A DNA stretch of 64,000 nucleotides from Drechslerella dactyloides (lineage: Eukaryota; Ascomycota; Orbiliomycetes; Orbiliales; Orbiliaceae), in assembly GCA_020064725.1 (NCBI GenBank), contig JAGTWJ010000006.1:62001-126000 (forward strand), written 5' to 3'. Made by a program: the position numbers and the translations under genes. This document shows, one piece after another, positions 31,133-43,590 of this stretch. The notes under the pieces are model-generated. The model saw only the letters and a program-made list of their open reading frames with translations. It had not been told where the DNA came from and ran no database searches. The first letter of the stretch is position 1, and each line of letters opens with the position of its first letter.

Positions 31133-34100
31133 CAGGTTGGCCTTATCACATTGTCTCTGCTTTCGGCTGACTGTAACACTGTGATTGGTATAAATAATGT
31201 AAGCCTGGATGCCTGACTATGGGATTCCTTATGTTGAAAGAGTGGCACGAAACATACGGATTCACAAGGAGGGCACTGTCTTGTGGGTACATGAGGTACT
31301 GAACAACCTCTTCGATTACTCTACGCTGGGCGGCCGTTGTACTCGTCTGCCGTTCATATTGCGGCCATTGTAACGCCTATGCGGTCGTCCAGTCAGCTCT
31401 CCATACTTTGCTATAGAGATAAACCCCGAGTTACACCATGCTCACCTCGTCCTTCTCCAAACAAACTATTTTAGAGTGCACAACATTTCTCACACCGTGG
31501 ATATTGCGCCCGGGTGATCTCGTTCGTGGGGTGAATGAATTGACAGGATCCTTGAATAGCATTTTGGATATCCAACCGTTTGGGGTTGTGTTAATGTTGG
31601 ATTTCTGTAACGGGTAATATCGAGAATATATGAATCGGCAGGACCGGCCTCAAAAGGAAAACCGCTGGTCTTCGTTTGTTTCGATTTAATCTCCAGCAGA
31701 AATCGCCAGGAAATAATATCAAAGCCATCAGGAACAGTAGGTGGAATTCCCGGGCTTAAGTATCATTCTCCTGTTCTCTCTCACGGTTCGAATTCTCATG
31801 CAAGTACAGAGCGTGGCTCGGTCTCAATGCCATGAATCGTAGCCGACTCATCCACACACCAGGCGGACTAGCTCGCCCTCGCCGTTTCCAAAACCGTCGG
31901 CGGGCCCATCAGCAAGCGGACTATTAATAACAGGGAATCTACTTTGGCACATATTCTCCCACACACCAGGTACATCCACGAGCAGGATATACTGCCCTGT
32001 ACAACGCTGCATGTAGCACTGGTGCGGTCGGCGGTCGACCCTGACAGCCCTCGCGTTTCGTCTCCCTGGCAGGCCCGTTCGCTTGCGCTTGCACCGGCCA
32101 GGCGTTACGTTACGTCGTTGTCTGCGGCGGACAGCCGGCAGCCTAACACTTTGACATGGATTCCTGTCCTTCGTGGGAGAGTCTGTCCCGTTGGAACACG
32201 CACTGGACGGGCTGACGTGCATACGCATGGGTATGGCTGCCGGGCTTGCCGGGGAGGCACAGATGCGGCAGTGTAACTCGCAGCCATGGTGCGGCGACCA
32301 AAATTCGCCGGGTAAGGTTGTATATCGCCACAACCTGACCACTATCACATCTGGCAAATGGCCCGGCGAAACGGCGATGGCAAACAATAATGATTCTTAC
32401 CAGCTGCAATTAACGTATGTGCATGTTCAGGTCTCGTAGTAAGTTGCACCATCAAGTCGCCTCCGACATAGGCGAGCGCAGCGACATTGTCTGTGATTTT
32501 CTCGGCTTGACATACCCATGGGGATTTTGTTTCGCTGGCAAGGAAACATATTTTGGCAAATCCTACCCTAAGGCCGCCTGATGTTTAAGCTTGTCTCACG
32601 AGTCCGATCAGCTGGATTGGCCGAGATGCTCTGGCTTACAGCGTGTACCCGTTTGAACCGGTATCTTATACCTTCCTGCCCAGTTTTCTCGGTGTTAATC
32701 ATCAGCAAGGGCTCTCGCCGAGATAAAATCTTCGTCAACTCAGTCAACAGACTAAGTTCCAAAGTCTTGGTTAATCGGCAGACAGGCGACCGTGCTGGAA
32801 GACAAGTCACCAGTCCTATTGAGTCGTGTAGGTGTCTCTCTCGGCAGCAACTGACAATCGTGCTCGCATATGTTAAGGCTGGGCCGCACCGCATAGCAGC
32901 TGTTGCTATCAGAAGAAGGAGCGAGCATCACACCAAAATCGCATCACCAAATGCGCAAAAACGCACATCCTAGGAGTGGCCCGTTACTTATATATATGTC
33001 TACAACGGGGCAAATGTCTAAGACATTCAACGTATACCGGCAGTATGCGTAGGTGGAAATACGAGTCCTTCCAAGTCTTAGCTTTGCCAGCTTAAGGACT
33101 GGCCGTGAATCTACAGCTTGAAATCGCGGCCTGGACAATCTCTTATCCGCCAGGTCGTATCGGTCAGAGCCTGGACAGCACAGAACCAATGAAACAAAAG
33201 CTCAGCCTCGCAAGCTATCGGCATTTGATCTTAATCGCATTTGTCTCGCGGACTCGGTAATCATCTTGCTGGCCATGTGGAGGCTGGAAATGTACTGGGT
33301 CGGTATGCTGGGATTAGGTATTCCTACTCAATGGCAACTCGCTTATTGCTAGTCTCGGAGCCAGCCTATTCCCCAGATCGCCGGCCAGTTTCAATATTAC
33401 TAGCAGTGCAATTTGTTATCAGATAATTCCTACAGAGGATTTTGTGCCGCGCTGCGAGCCCGCTGTTTTTGACTGCGAGCCTCGGTACCCGCCCCAGGAC
33501 TAGAGAAGCTCGCTATCTTTGGACTTGAATATTATGAACTCATACTCCAGAATATTGGAAGACATTTACTGATGTAACTTCTGGCCTCATGGGCAGTTCA
33601 TATACAACACTATCTCTCGCTCTCGGTTATTGGGAGTCAAAAAATGGCTGTTACGCAGCTCGAATTAGTACGACTCAGAACTATCTATCACTTGATATAT
33701 TCGAGCATAATACATCATAGTGCATGTTATACCTCGATATTGAGATATTTGATGTTAAATGTGGCTCTCGCTCGAGCTTGCGTCTCTTGCCTTGCATGTG
33801 CACGTGTGCTCGCATTCAAATATTCGCTAGGCGGACCTGGTGAAGGACTCCACCACTGTACACCCCGCAGTGCTCCATGCATGCAATTGCAATACTATCA
33901 CCCAAGTTAGCTTGCCATCATGAGAACCGAGCAATCCCATGGCAAAGGCTTCGAGATATGCATTAATAATTGCACCGGATCTACTTTGAAACAGACAAGA
34001 ATTTCCCGCTACACCATATTGATTGCTCCGAAACGACAAAGAGTTTAGCTTAGGCTAATAATTCTGCTTCGCGACGCCTACGACCTCCGGCTGTCACCGC

Positions 34101-35805
34101 CAATTCCGCCGCCCATCTCGGTCCGGAAGCTCTGAATATGGCGACGACGTCACCATATATGCATGCCACTTTACCTTGGGCTGTCCAGCCGCCCTTCGGT
34201 TTTTCAAGGTGCTGTTGCGCCATGCAACACCATGCACAATTAGATCAGCTTTCGTCCGCTTATTCCTGCATGTGGCTGAATGTTGCCCAACAGCCTGGCT
34301 CGGAATTCAGCTGTTTTCTGCATCACAGCTGCAGCCACCGCAAGCCGTATACCATGGTATTCTAAAAACTGACAGCTGAGCTAGCAGATAGGGCGACCGG
34401 AAGTCAGGCTAAAATGACAACATGTTGGTACTAAATCGATTGCTGCTTTGTTTCAACGGCCTCGCAGCACGAGTTCCGTGCTGCATCTTCTGAATCGAAT
34501 AGCTAGGCATATGTATACAGATCTTAAGAGTCAGCACTTTGTACGTTTTGAACAAGTTAGACTGCTCTCATTTCACAGACGGCGCAGGAATTAAAACGGC
34601 CAAGTTTAGAATCCCGAGAAACAAAATAGCAAATGTGACGGACAAATTGCCAGACAGCAGCCTCACAATTGGGGCGCTCGCTTGTGCGCTCCTCTAATGA
34701 GGTAACTGGATGCGGAAGGGGCTGCGACAAAGGTGTGGCAAGGGCTTGTGGGTTTCAGACGTCACGCACCTCTTCGTTGAAGTTTTCTTTCACCGTGTTC
34801 GGGTGCCGGGTGCCTTCAACCTGATTTGGCTAGATCTCCACGCGTGTATTATAAACTGTGAAAATGCAATGGGATTTCTACCGCAAGATATCCGGCCGAC
34901 ACAGACAAGGCAGAGAAGTATACCATGCGTGCCAATGATGCTGCTGGCGCCTAGCGCCTCTTGAAAACCGTCTAGTAGGCCGGCGTGGCCAGCTAGAATG
35001 CTTGTCCCGCAAACTTGCCGGATTCGGACGGTTTCACCTCTTTGGGCCATCGCAACACACAAATTCCAACACCGCCCTTAGGCTTTGTCCTGCTCCAGAG
35101 AGGCCAGACTTGCGTGTTCATGAAAGGGGTTTTAGATCAGAGATTCGAGAGGGCAAATAGGCACAAAGAAAGTGACTGGATCTACTTTGGAGATGCCTCC
35201 TTTCTAGTTACTCGCCATTGCAGCCGGGCCAATGAGGTGTGAACATTTGGCACATGATGCTTGGAGCTTCAGATATTTCCCTCAAGACCATACAATCGTT
35301 CCCTAGATCTCTATTGACCTACTAGTAGCCTCAAGGCCAGGTTATCTACATACGCGAGCTTGAGGAGCGCCGCATGGAGTAAAGTGATTTTTTGAAAATT
35401 GGAGTATTTAACTAGTATATGCACCGTCCGCTAGGGGCGATAAATAATCCACCGCTTGGATGTATGAGGTATAATACAATAATGGCTCTATGTGTACCTT
35501 AACCACGGCGGTTGTGACATCGCTCAATGTATTGGGCAACAAAGAAGTATGATTTTATGCGTTACAACGTTAACGTGTCAACGCTCTGACGAATGAAATC
35601 CCGGGGTCCGCAATTGCGCATATGCCTTACCACTCAGACCACATGCATAAATATACTTGTATTCAGACTGGGTTCTCAACACTCATACCTAATAGACTCA
35701 CTCCTAAGGTCTAGTTCGCAGTATTCAGAAACGTCTCGCGATAGTATCTACTGGAATTCACGAGTTCTTAACAGTACCATCAATACAACAGGCAAACCAG
35801 TGACT
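31133..35805. other. Large intergenic region, no supported gene
   Basis: About 4.7 kb. At 31850-32390 the minus strand has a cysteine-containing frame whose end (RCTGQYILLVDVPGVWENMC ... ELVRLVCG) looks protein-like, but I cannot build a start or splice path, and other frames compete; it may be a relic of a small secreted protein. Elsewhere (32580-35800) frames are short and overlap on both strands. No terminal repeats seen. Confidence 0.45.
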
Positions 35806-37436
35806 ATGGCAGCAACTTCAAGCGCTATGCTTGATTGGGAGTCAGAGACGTCAGTGTCAATCTCAGATGAACTCGACGAAGACTATCAGATGTTTGTGAA
35901 CTTGAGCCGCAAGGAGGTAAAATACACGACACTAAGCTTTATATATACACTTGGCGTGTCTCTCAGTTCTAAGCACAGTTTATACGACAGGTGATTATAT
36001 ACCCGACTAAGGTCGGCAAAAATGGCATCATCGACATGGATTCACTGAGGACAGAGCAACTAGCCGTCAGAAAGGCATTCTGCGAGTTCATGTTGCCGTC
36101 GCGTCTCCGAGCATTCCCCAAGGCTAGGTATGTCGTTCTGGATTAATAGCTACCCTCTATAGCATATTAAAAAGCTGACAGTTCTAGAAGTCTCCTCTAC
36201 AGAGTGAAACCAAACTATGTGCGGAAGCGTGAAAGACGACGCGAGCTATGGGATCTACCTGATGAAGCTCTCGTCAGAGTCATTGACTATCTCCCAGCAG
36301 CGACGGTTTTGCTATTCGCATCTCTCTCCAGTCTGTGTCTCAACCTTGCAGCTTTCCGTATCGAGAAAATCCTATGGCCGGAGCACCTTGGTCGGTGGGC
36401 TGGTGGCGCGATAGAGTTTGTTGGTAAGGCTGTGCCCCAGTTCGGCGGTGTTCAATCTCGTAGGCTCTAGGTGCGCTTACATCTAGAAATATGGTTGAAA
36501 GATGTTTGCATCAACGAGGAGGTAGCAACACCCGGCAATAGTGAGCTTGGCCCTGAAATCGGAAACCAAGTCCAACTCGCCGCACAGTATCACGATTACG
36601 AGATCCTGAAAATCCCACGGGGAATTTATGGGGATCAGGATGGGCTTGAAGCCACCCAAGCACTATGGCAAGTACTCAGTCTTGGTGGGAAGAACGGCGG
36701 CATCCCATACCAGCTCTCTTGGTTTGCGGGGTATGCTTACCGTGGCGAGGAGATCTACCTATCATTTCACGAGGATCAGCGATACTTCTTCTGCGATACT
36801 TCCGGCGACCTCACCGAGTTCAACCACAATCAGTACTTTTCCACCGCAGGCTCAGGTGACCCGGGAAGCAACGACACACCGCACCGAATATTTCATGCGA
36901 ACAAATGGATATTCGGCTCGCATTATATATCGCGGGCAAGCAACTGGGCAGGGAGGACGGTCAGGCTGGGCCCATTGGGGACTGATTCGCGTAAAACCAT
37001 GCAGTTCTGTCTCGTGGACGGTTGGCTAGAATGGGCCGCGATGAAAAGGGATCTGACATCCCTGGATGATGTGGAAGACTCGAGTAAGAATGATCTTGAA
37101 GCGTTAGCGCTGAGAAATCCTCAGATTGTGGAAAATGCCGAGGAGATGATGCTTGTGCCTGTCGATGATGAAAACGAAAACGGCCAGAAGGACGGAAAGC
37201 ACGAGGTTGGGGATAGGGGCACGGATCTCAAAGGGCCAGTGCTCCAGGGAGAACAGGCAGCAGCGCGATATCGAACAGCACTAGTGCGGGAGGTACGAGC
37301 ACTGCTTGATAGAAGAGTGCGCAAGTATCTGAGATGGACAGTGGCGTTTGGAGTACAGCTTTATTTGCTGTTTCTCCTCTTCGAAACAGCGTGGATTGAG
37401 ATTGTCCGGGTCATCTGGATGATAGAGAAAAGATGA
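35806..37436 (+). CDS. F-box protein with C-terminal transmembrane helix
   Basis: Four exons: 35806-35916, 35991-36127, 36188-36423 and 36487-37436, about 477 aa. Introns are 74, 60 and 63 nt. The last one (36424-36486, GTAAGG...CTTAC...CTAG) removes an in-frame TAG at 36468 and keeps the frame, so the two halves are one gene. A short N-terminal region precedes IIYPTKVGKNGIIDMDSLRT. The F-box is in exon 3 (RRELWDLPDEALVRVIDYLP then LFASLSSLCLNLAAFRIEKI) and is followed by LWPEHLGRWAGG. Exon 4 has a globular region rich in aromatic residues (YFFCDTSGDLTEFNHNQYFS, RTVRLGPLGTDSRKTMQFCL), then an acidic linker and a hydrophobic segment (WTVAFGVQLYLLFLLFETAW), probably a membrane helix. A membrane-tethered SCF adaptor, perhaps at the ER, is inference. 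Confidence 0.82.
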
Positions 37437-38215
37437 GCTCATGAGGAATCTTATAGTTATGCACTCCCTTTGAGTTGAGGTCTGGGAGATTTGCAAGCTG
37501 CTTCAAACCATCCCGACCATCGGGGAATTCTAGAAGCAGAGTGTCCGCATCAATATGGATGTAATACTTCCTGGAACTGAGAGGTACGCGTATTCTCTAA
37601 CTTAATAATGGACCCATATTATATCCATTGTAGTCAACCTCTGCGTCAGCTCGCCAGCGACTGAGCGCGAGATTTTGTTCGGTATTGGTAGTAGATTAGA
37701 GCATCGAGCATATGGCCGCTATCGGATATCATATCGGAATGCAGAAGGTTAACAACAAGGAGCTTTCATATCGCAAGAAAGTAGGCCAAGAAACTTAGAG
37801 ATTCTTGAAGATAGGTGTTCTGCTCTTGGCTCGTTGCGGCGTTGATGTGACTGCCAAAATTTGCAACCCACAAGCAGCAGCGTCGGTGCTTGTGACTTTT
37901 TGACATCACCATCCCTCTTCCCTCTACCATCAACTACACCGCATCCTTTCTCCACTCAAACGATCCCCATCACGCTACAGACTCCTTCCGATCAGCCACT
38001 GAACCAAGGTATGTTTCACATCCACTGTCGTCACGAGCATGCCGTTAGTCGTTCTCCCGATCTAAGTTCCCGGCCCGTAATGAAGCCTCAGGCGCGCTCG
38101 ACCGATCTGATTCTCCATTTCCACGATATAGCTCCATAACTTCCAACCATTGCATCCCGCTGGAAGCCTCCGACTCATCTCGATCAAGCTACGGCACCAT
38201 AAACCATCTCTCAAA
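37437..38215. other. Intergenic region and spliced 5' leader of the repeat-protein gene
   Basis: About 780 bp. A CT-rich stretch at 37905-37990 probably marks the promoter/leader of the next gene. A candidate 5' UTR intron runs from 38009 (GTATGT) to 38131 (ATATAG). No separate gene seen. Confidence 0.5.
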
Positions 38216-41200
38216 ATGTCGAAGGTCCCCGAAAAGCGCGCGGTGACGAGCACTGAAGCATTGCAACAGCTTCTAGCCTCGAACATTATACACCAAAGAT
38301 TCTCAATCACTAGTCTTGGGCAACGGCAGCAAGTCTGTACACAGCCCCAGACTCCAGTCTTCACCACCGAGGGTGCCGACGAAAAGGGTGTCCTACCAGT
38401 CATCATTGATGCTGCTAAGAGCGTCAAAGACAGAATATCCCAATGCTCGAGCTGCGACAACATCGGCGATGCAATTGCCCAGGCTGTCCACGGCGGATGT
38501 GTGGAACTCTTCCGCATCCATTCCAACCAGAATGCCCCAGGAAACCGACGAATCGAGACCCTGGAACTTGATCTTCGGCCGTCGAAAGACGTCACTTCCA
38601 ACAATAGTAACTCAAAAGAACCGCAATCCGATCGCATGGAGCTGCTTGAGGCTCGCATGCGAGGATCTGAACAGTCAACACCAAGTTCCTCGCCGACCAG
38701 CTCTAGGTCGACGTCAAATCAGGATGCTCAGAGGTCCGAGACTCAGAGGATCATTAAAGCAATGGCAAACAGGTGGGAAGAGAGCCTCGCTAAGAGACGC
38801 CGCGTAACCGAGGACGACGATGCATCACTGAGCTCTGAGGACACCGACGAGACCGAGAAGGCAAGCTCACCGAAGGTTAGTGATCAATTTAAATGACTCG
38901 AACAGGAAGAGCCTTACCGTCTGACCGAGCTCTATAGGAGGAGACTTCAAGATCAGTAGCGCCATCCAACAGGCCGGTCACACTGATACAGCCTCGAGCT
39001 CGTCAGTCCAAGCAAGGTTCCTCCGTACAAATGATACCGCAACCGAAGGTAGAATACAGCCACCATCATTACACATGTAGAAAATATATAGCTAACACCA
39101 CATAGAGGTCGAGAAGTGCAAAGAAGAAGAAGAAAGCTGCCATCAAAATTGCCAAGTTGTTCAGTCCGATCCAGGCTATCACGATCTACGACCCGCCTAC
39201 AGATACTGACCCGACCCTTCGCAACCCAAGAGCAGCATGGGCGCAAACAATCCCTCAGAGCTTAGCCAATGAACTTACCATCACCCAGAGAAGTTCCGGG
39301 GTACTTTTGAATCAGTCGGAATCTAGCAACCGTATCTCCACAATCTATGACTCCGCAACCCCGAGTTGGATGCGGGTACATGATGATAGAGAAGGGAGAC
39401 TAGAGAATGGACACTCAGAGCTCTATAATGCCGGTCGTCCAAATGCTTTAATCCTCCGCTCGATGGAAGACGAGAAAGCGAGCCCACATCACAGGACTGA
39501 GGGTGAGGGCTTGTCAGCTTTCCAATTACAAGAGCTAAGCGATTGCCCTAATCCATTCGGTTCTCGACTGCTGGCTGAATCAAATGATGGATATGATGTG
39601 TCTCCCTCAGCCGCAAGTACTTCTATGTCAGGGAGATCGCAATACAGAGCTGTCAAAAAAGAAAGAGCAATTCTACTAAATCGGGAGAGCGTCGAGAGTC
39701 GTCAGTCTCGAATGGAAGAAAGCGTCACTGCCAGGATACGGGCCTTAAAACTGGATGATAATGTCAATAATCTGCATGAAGAATTCGACGTTGAGCCAAC
39801 CATAGACGTCTTGAGAAAAGACGAGTCCCTGGTTACGGCTCGAATTGAGATGTTAAGAAACCTTCAACAGACGAAGGAAGAAGAAGATCAGGACTTCGAC
39901 GAGCTTATGGAACCTGATATCAGCGACTTTTCCGCCATGATAGAAAGAGCTTTCCAACGGACCGGATCCGTCACGCTTGAGAATGCGGATGAACGCTTTC
40001 GCGCTCACGTCCAGAGAGCTTTCAGCTATCCCGACATACCACCGCCAGAGCTTACCGAAGATAGCTTCTCTGATCCATTGCAAGTCGAGAGCAGCCTCTG
40101 CTATCAGCCGACAGAAATAGAGCGTCTCAAGTTATTCCGCGATCTGGGCTCGTCAAGTTCGTCAGCAACCGTCTCTCGCTCGAGTTCTGCTTTCGAAGAG
40201 GAAAGCTGCCGGCCACAGCAACCTCCCGACTCGGAGGTGAACCAATCCTCTTTGTCCCGGAGTCCCGCGGGCGGACCTTCCCGGTCAAATGCCTTAGGCA
40301 ACAACCCGACAAGCCCGGCTTCCCTCGGTGCTTTTGAATCCCATGTTAGGACTCCACCAGGTTTCAAGTCTCATATCAGAGACCAGAAGACTATCGAGGC
40401 CTCTCAAAAGAGGGAATTAAACTCTCCTACGCAGATATCCATTAATCCACCGGAAGTTGGCAAAGAGCATGTCGCTCCATTGGCGCATCCAGAACTTTCC
40501 CTCGAAGATTCGGGGAATAAGCCATCGATCGAAAGACTTGGGGATGCTATTCGTGACGCTGTGGTGGGCGAGCTACACGTTCTACATGAATCCAAGGAAG
40601 ACGACAAAAAGAGCCATAGACTCGACGACGCGATAACTTCAAGCTGCTCTAATGCAGAAGTTTCAATGCCGTCGGCGACTGAGAGAGCAGTCGAACTTGA
40701 TGAGAACCGAGACGACGAGGAGATCAAAGCAAAATCAGTCCCTGAAGCAATTTCACATGTCCATAGCGCTCCTCCGGCGATGAATGCAGCAGACTCTTCT
40801 GAACCTTCCCGAACCCACCCAGCTGCGAAAGCGCCGGCCACTAGAATGCAACAAAGTTGGGAATTCAAACCACCTTCCGCACCATTTACGCTACAAACAT
40901 GGGCATCTATTAAAGTCGGAGTCGATGTCCCTGATCCTGACGAAGAAAGGATCCGAGATTTCAGATTTCCAATAGCGAAGCCCCCTCCTCCACCACCAAC
41001 TAACGTCGCCGCCGAGGAAGAGGACGAATCATTGCTACCTGCTACGACCGAGAGATTCTTCGGGCGAATGCCATTTCCGGAACTTGCCGACAAGTTCCTT
41101 CAAGCACCTTTGGTGCACCCCTCGAAGATGACTATGCCATTCCGACCACAGAGACCGGATGAGCAGCCCAACTTTGTCGGGCCCGAGGAGACTGGTTATT

Positions 41201-43590
41201 ACTACACAACTCCATGGGGCATCGATCTTAGTCGCAAACCTTACTCATTACTTGCAACTCCTGGGCGGAAGTACTATGATTCTGATGACGAGAAAGAGCC
41301 AGAGACAGCTCCTACATATGAATTAGAGGAAATGACTGAAGAAATGAAAAACTGGGAGCCTTTCTGCGAGGAAGAATGCTTGAAGATGGAGGAGACTCTA
41401 GTGAAAGCCTGGAACAGAAAGCCGCTCGGCGACGGTGCCAGTGATAGTGCTGATGAGCCCAGAGATGAATTCGCCGTCGACAGTGCTAATGAAGCTGGAG
41501 ATGAGCTTACCGCTGACAGCGCTTATGAAGCTGGAGATAAGTTTGCTGCTGATAGCGCTGATGAGGCTGGAGATGAGCTTGCTGCCGATAGCGCGGATGA
41601 ATCTGGAAACGAGCCTGCTGCTGATGGTGTTAATGGGCCTGCAGATGAGCTTGCTGCTGACGGTGCTAATGAGGCTAGAGACGATCTTGCCGCTGATAGT
41701 GCCGATGAAGCTGGAGATGAAGCTGGAGATGAAACTGGAGATGAGCTTGCTACCGACAACGCGGATGAATCTGGTGATGAGGCGGTCGCCGAAAGCGCTG
41801 ATGAACCTAGAGACGAACCGGTTGACGCTATGGAAGATCTTTGGAAAGATTGGCAGAAATTCGACCCAAAATACTTTTTTCCAGAGGGAGAGTATAAAGA
41901 ACCCGAGACCAACGGCACCACAAAGAAAACAGAAAACGACCTCCCTTCAGACTCCGACGACTGGGAAGACGAAGACACAGATGAGGATCATCTCGAAGCT
42001 CCAAAGCCGAATCACCAGAGCTTTCTCAATTTGGCCAAAATAAGCCAATATAAATCCGGCACGCCCAAAACGCAACAATCGAACCCGCAGGCGGACTTGG
42101 TGTCCCGAATACTCATCCTTCCGTCAACCCTGGTTGTCGTGAGCTATCTGAAACGGCGCAAACCGCGACAACCAATCAAGGTTCATAGACGCCAAAACAA
42201 CCAGGTCATTATAACACAGCCATTTCTCAGAAACCCTGGACGCTGTGCCGAGTGCAAGGCCAACAAAACTAGCCAGAATAAAGAGGGCCAGGAGCCACCA
42301 AAAGAGCCGGAAGAACGCAAGATTAAGCCGATGCCCAGGCCTCGCAAGAAACCGGTCGTCTCGGGATCCGATTCTGAATCGAGCTCCCAAGCCTCACCGA
42401 GATCCGAAGGTGACAACGCCGGCCAGAAGTCTGGGTTATAGAAAAGCCAAGGCAAAAACCAGGCAAGCACCGCATCACGACCAATTATATGGACTGCAGC
42501 CAAAATCGAACAAGCCAAGAAGCAGAACCGCAAGACCAAAAAGCCATCTAAAATTCTGAAGAGTACCAGCTATGACCCGCAGCCACCATTGCAGAAAGCG
42601 ACTGCTGCAACCCAGCCTACCGCTGGCGAGGAGACGAAACCACAAGCCGACATCGACATGGAAAAGCGACTCGCACCTATTCGAGCCGCTGAGGCGCATT
42701 ACCGAAAGGAGTACAAGATAGCAAAAGATATAGCCGACCTAGACACTCAAAAGCAAGCCGTACTGAAGCAACGGAAGGAAGAAAGGAAGGCTGCGCAGGC
42801 ATCAGGAAAGACTATCAAGGATGAGGCCAGTTGTACCACTAGCGTATTTCAAAATAAACCGATGGATACTTCGACACTTACAAACCGTGGCCGGCCTGTC
42901 ACCATGGGCGGAGTCAAACCGAGTGAGGGCGTGGATGTCCAATACCGCATTCGCCCTGGCATGACCAAAGCTCAAATTGCGAAATGCCAGGCCGCAAAAG
43001 AGGCGGCAACGGCGGATCCACCGGTGGCTACGGAAACACCGAAACCTAAGGAAGCCGTAGTACAGAAGCCTGCGAACAGTCAATCCTCAAAGCCTGTGAA
43101 GACTCCAAAAGAGGCCCAGCCCTCAAAGCCTGCTAAAAATCCAGAGTCCCAACCCGCAAAGACCGCACCGCAAAAGCAACCGCCAAAAGTAGGACCGTCG
43201 GATTCCACAAAGGAAGAGCCGTCCAATCCCTCAAGGAAGACCAAATTACCACACACTATACGCAAGAACCCGGCAAGAGACAATAGATTCTGCGAGCAGA
43301 ATAGTGAGGATTGTACTGACATCTGCTGCATGCACAAGCTATCACTCCCAAGAAGCCAGGTGCTGGAGATAAAACGAATCGTCGACGCAAAAGGGAGCTA
43401 TATGTGGACTGTGCTTATGACTTACTTTTCTCATGGAGAATACGGCAATCTAGGGCAGGAAGCAAAGGAGGGAATGGTGGCAAGCTTGCTTACGAGGATG
43501 GACAGAACGGGCCTCAATATTCGCGAGGCAGACGAAGCAGGTTTGCTCCAGATGGTAAAAGTATATCTCAGAAATATTCTCACGCTGTGA
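38216..43590 (+). CDS. Very large, mostly disordered repeat-containing protein (reading frame carries one TAG)
   Basis: Exons 38216-38875, 38938-39048 and from 39106. Introns 38876-38937 and 39049-39105 are phase-0 with good sites. The frame runs 1368 codons to a TAG at 42439, then stays open in the same frame for 383 more codons to 43590. A phase-matched 90-nt intron (42410-42499, GTGACA...CTGCAG) would bypass the TAG and give about 1721 aa, but its donor is weak; otherwise the gene ends at 42441. The sequence is charged and low in hydrophobics, with basic patches (SRSAKKKKKAAIKIAK) that suggest nuclear location, an internal acidic 12-residue tandem repeat (41440-41826), and a Pro/Lys/Ala-rich stretch. 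The final 100 residues past the TAG are more globular (FCEQNSEDCTDICCMHKLSL, LLTRMDRTGLNIREADEAGL). I recognise no family. Confidence 0.7.
41440..41826 (+). repeat. Coding tandem repeat, about 10 copies of a 36-nt (12-aa) unit
   Basis: Imperfect units of consensus ADSADEAGDELA, about ten copies, one longer by eight residues (GDEAGDETGDEL). At DNA level the core is GCTGATAGCGCTGATGAGGC. The frame is kept through every unit, so length variation between strains would change only protein length. Located in the C-terminal half of the large disordered protein. Confidence 0.9.
42439..42441 (+). other. In-frame TAG inside the long open frame
   Basis: The codons flanking TAG (GGG TTA TAG AAA AGC CAA) are in the same frame as 1368 codons before and 383 after. 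It is a true stop, a stop removed by an unusual intron, a readthrough codon, or a recent nonsense mutation. The sequence alone cannot decide. Confidence 0.75.

Noticed and set aside
40404..41093. 229-codon minus-strand open frame
   Set aside because: Lies opposite the large repeat protein; Ser-rich mirror of its acidic coding strand, no domain.
41435..42043. 202-codon plus frame with MSLLLIALM-type repeats
   Set aside because: Out-of-frame reading of the 36-nt coding repeat.
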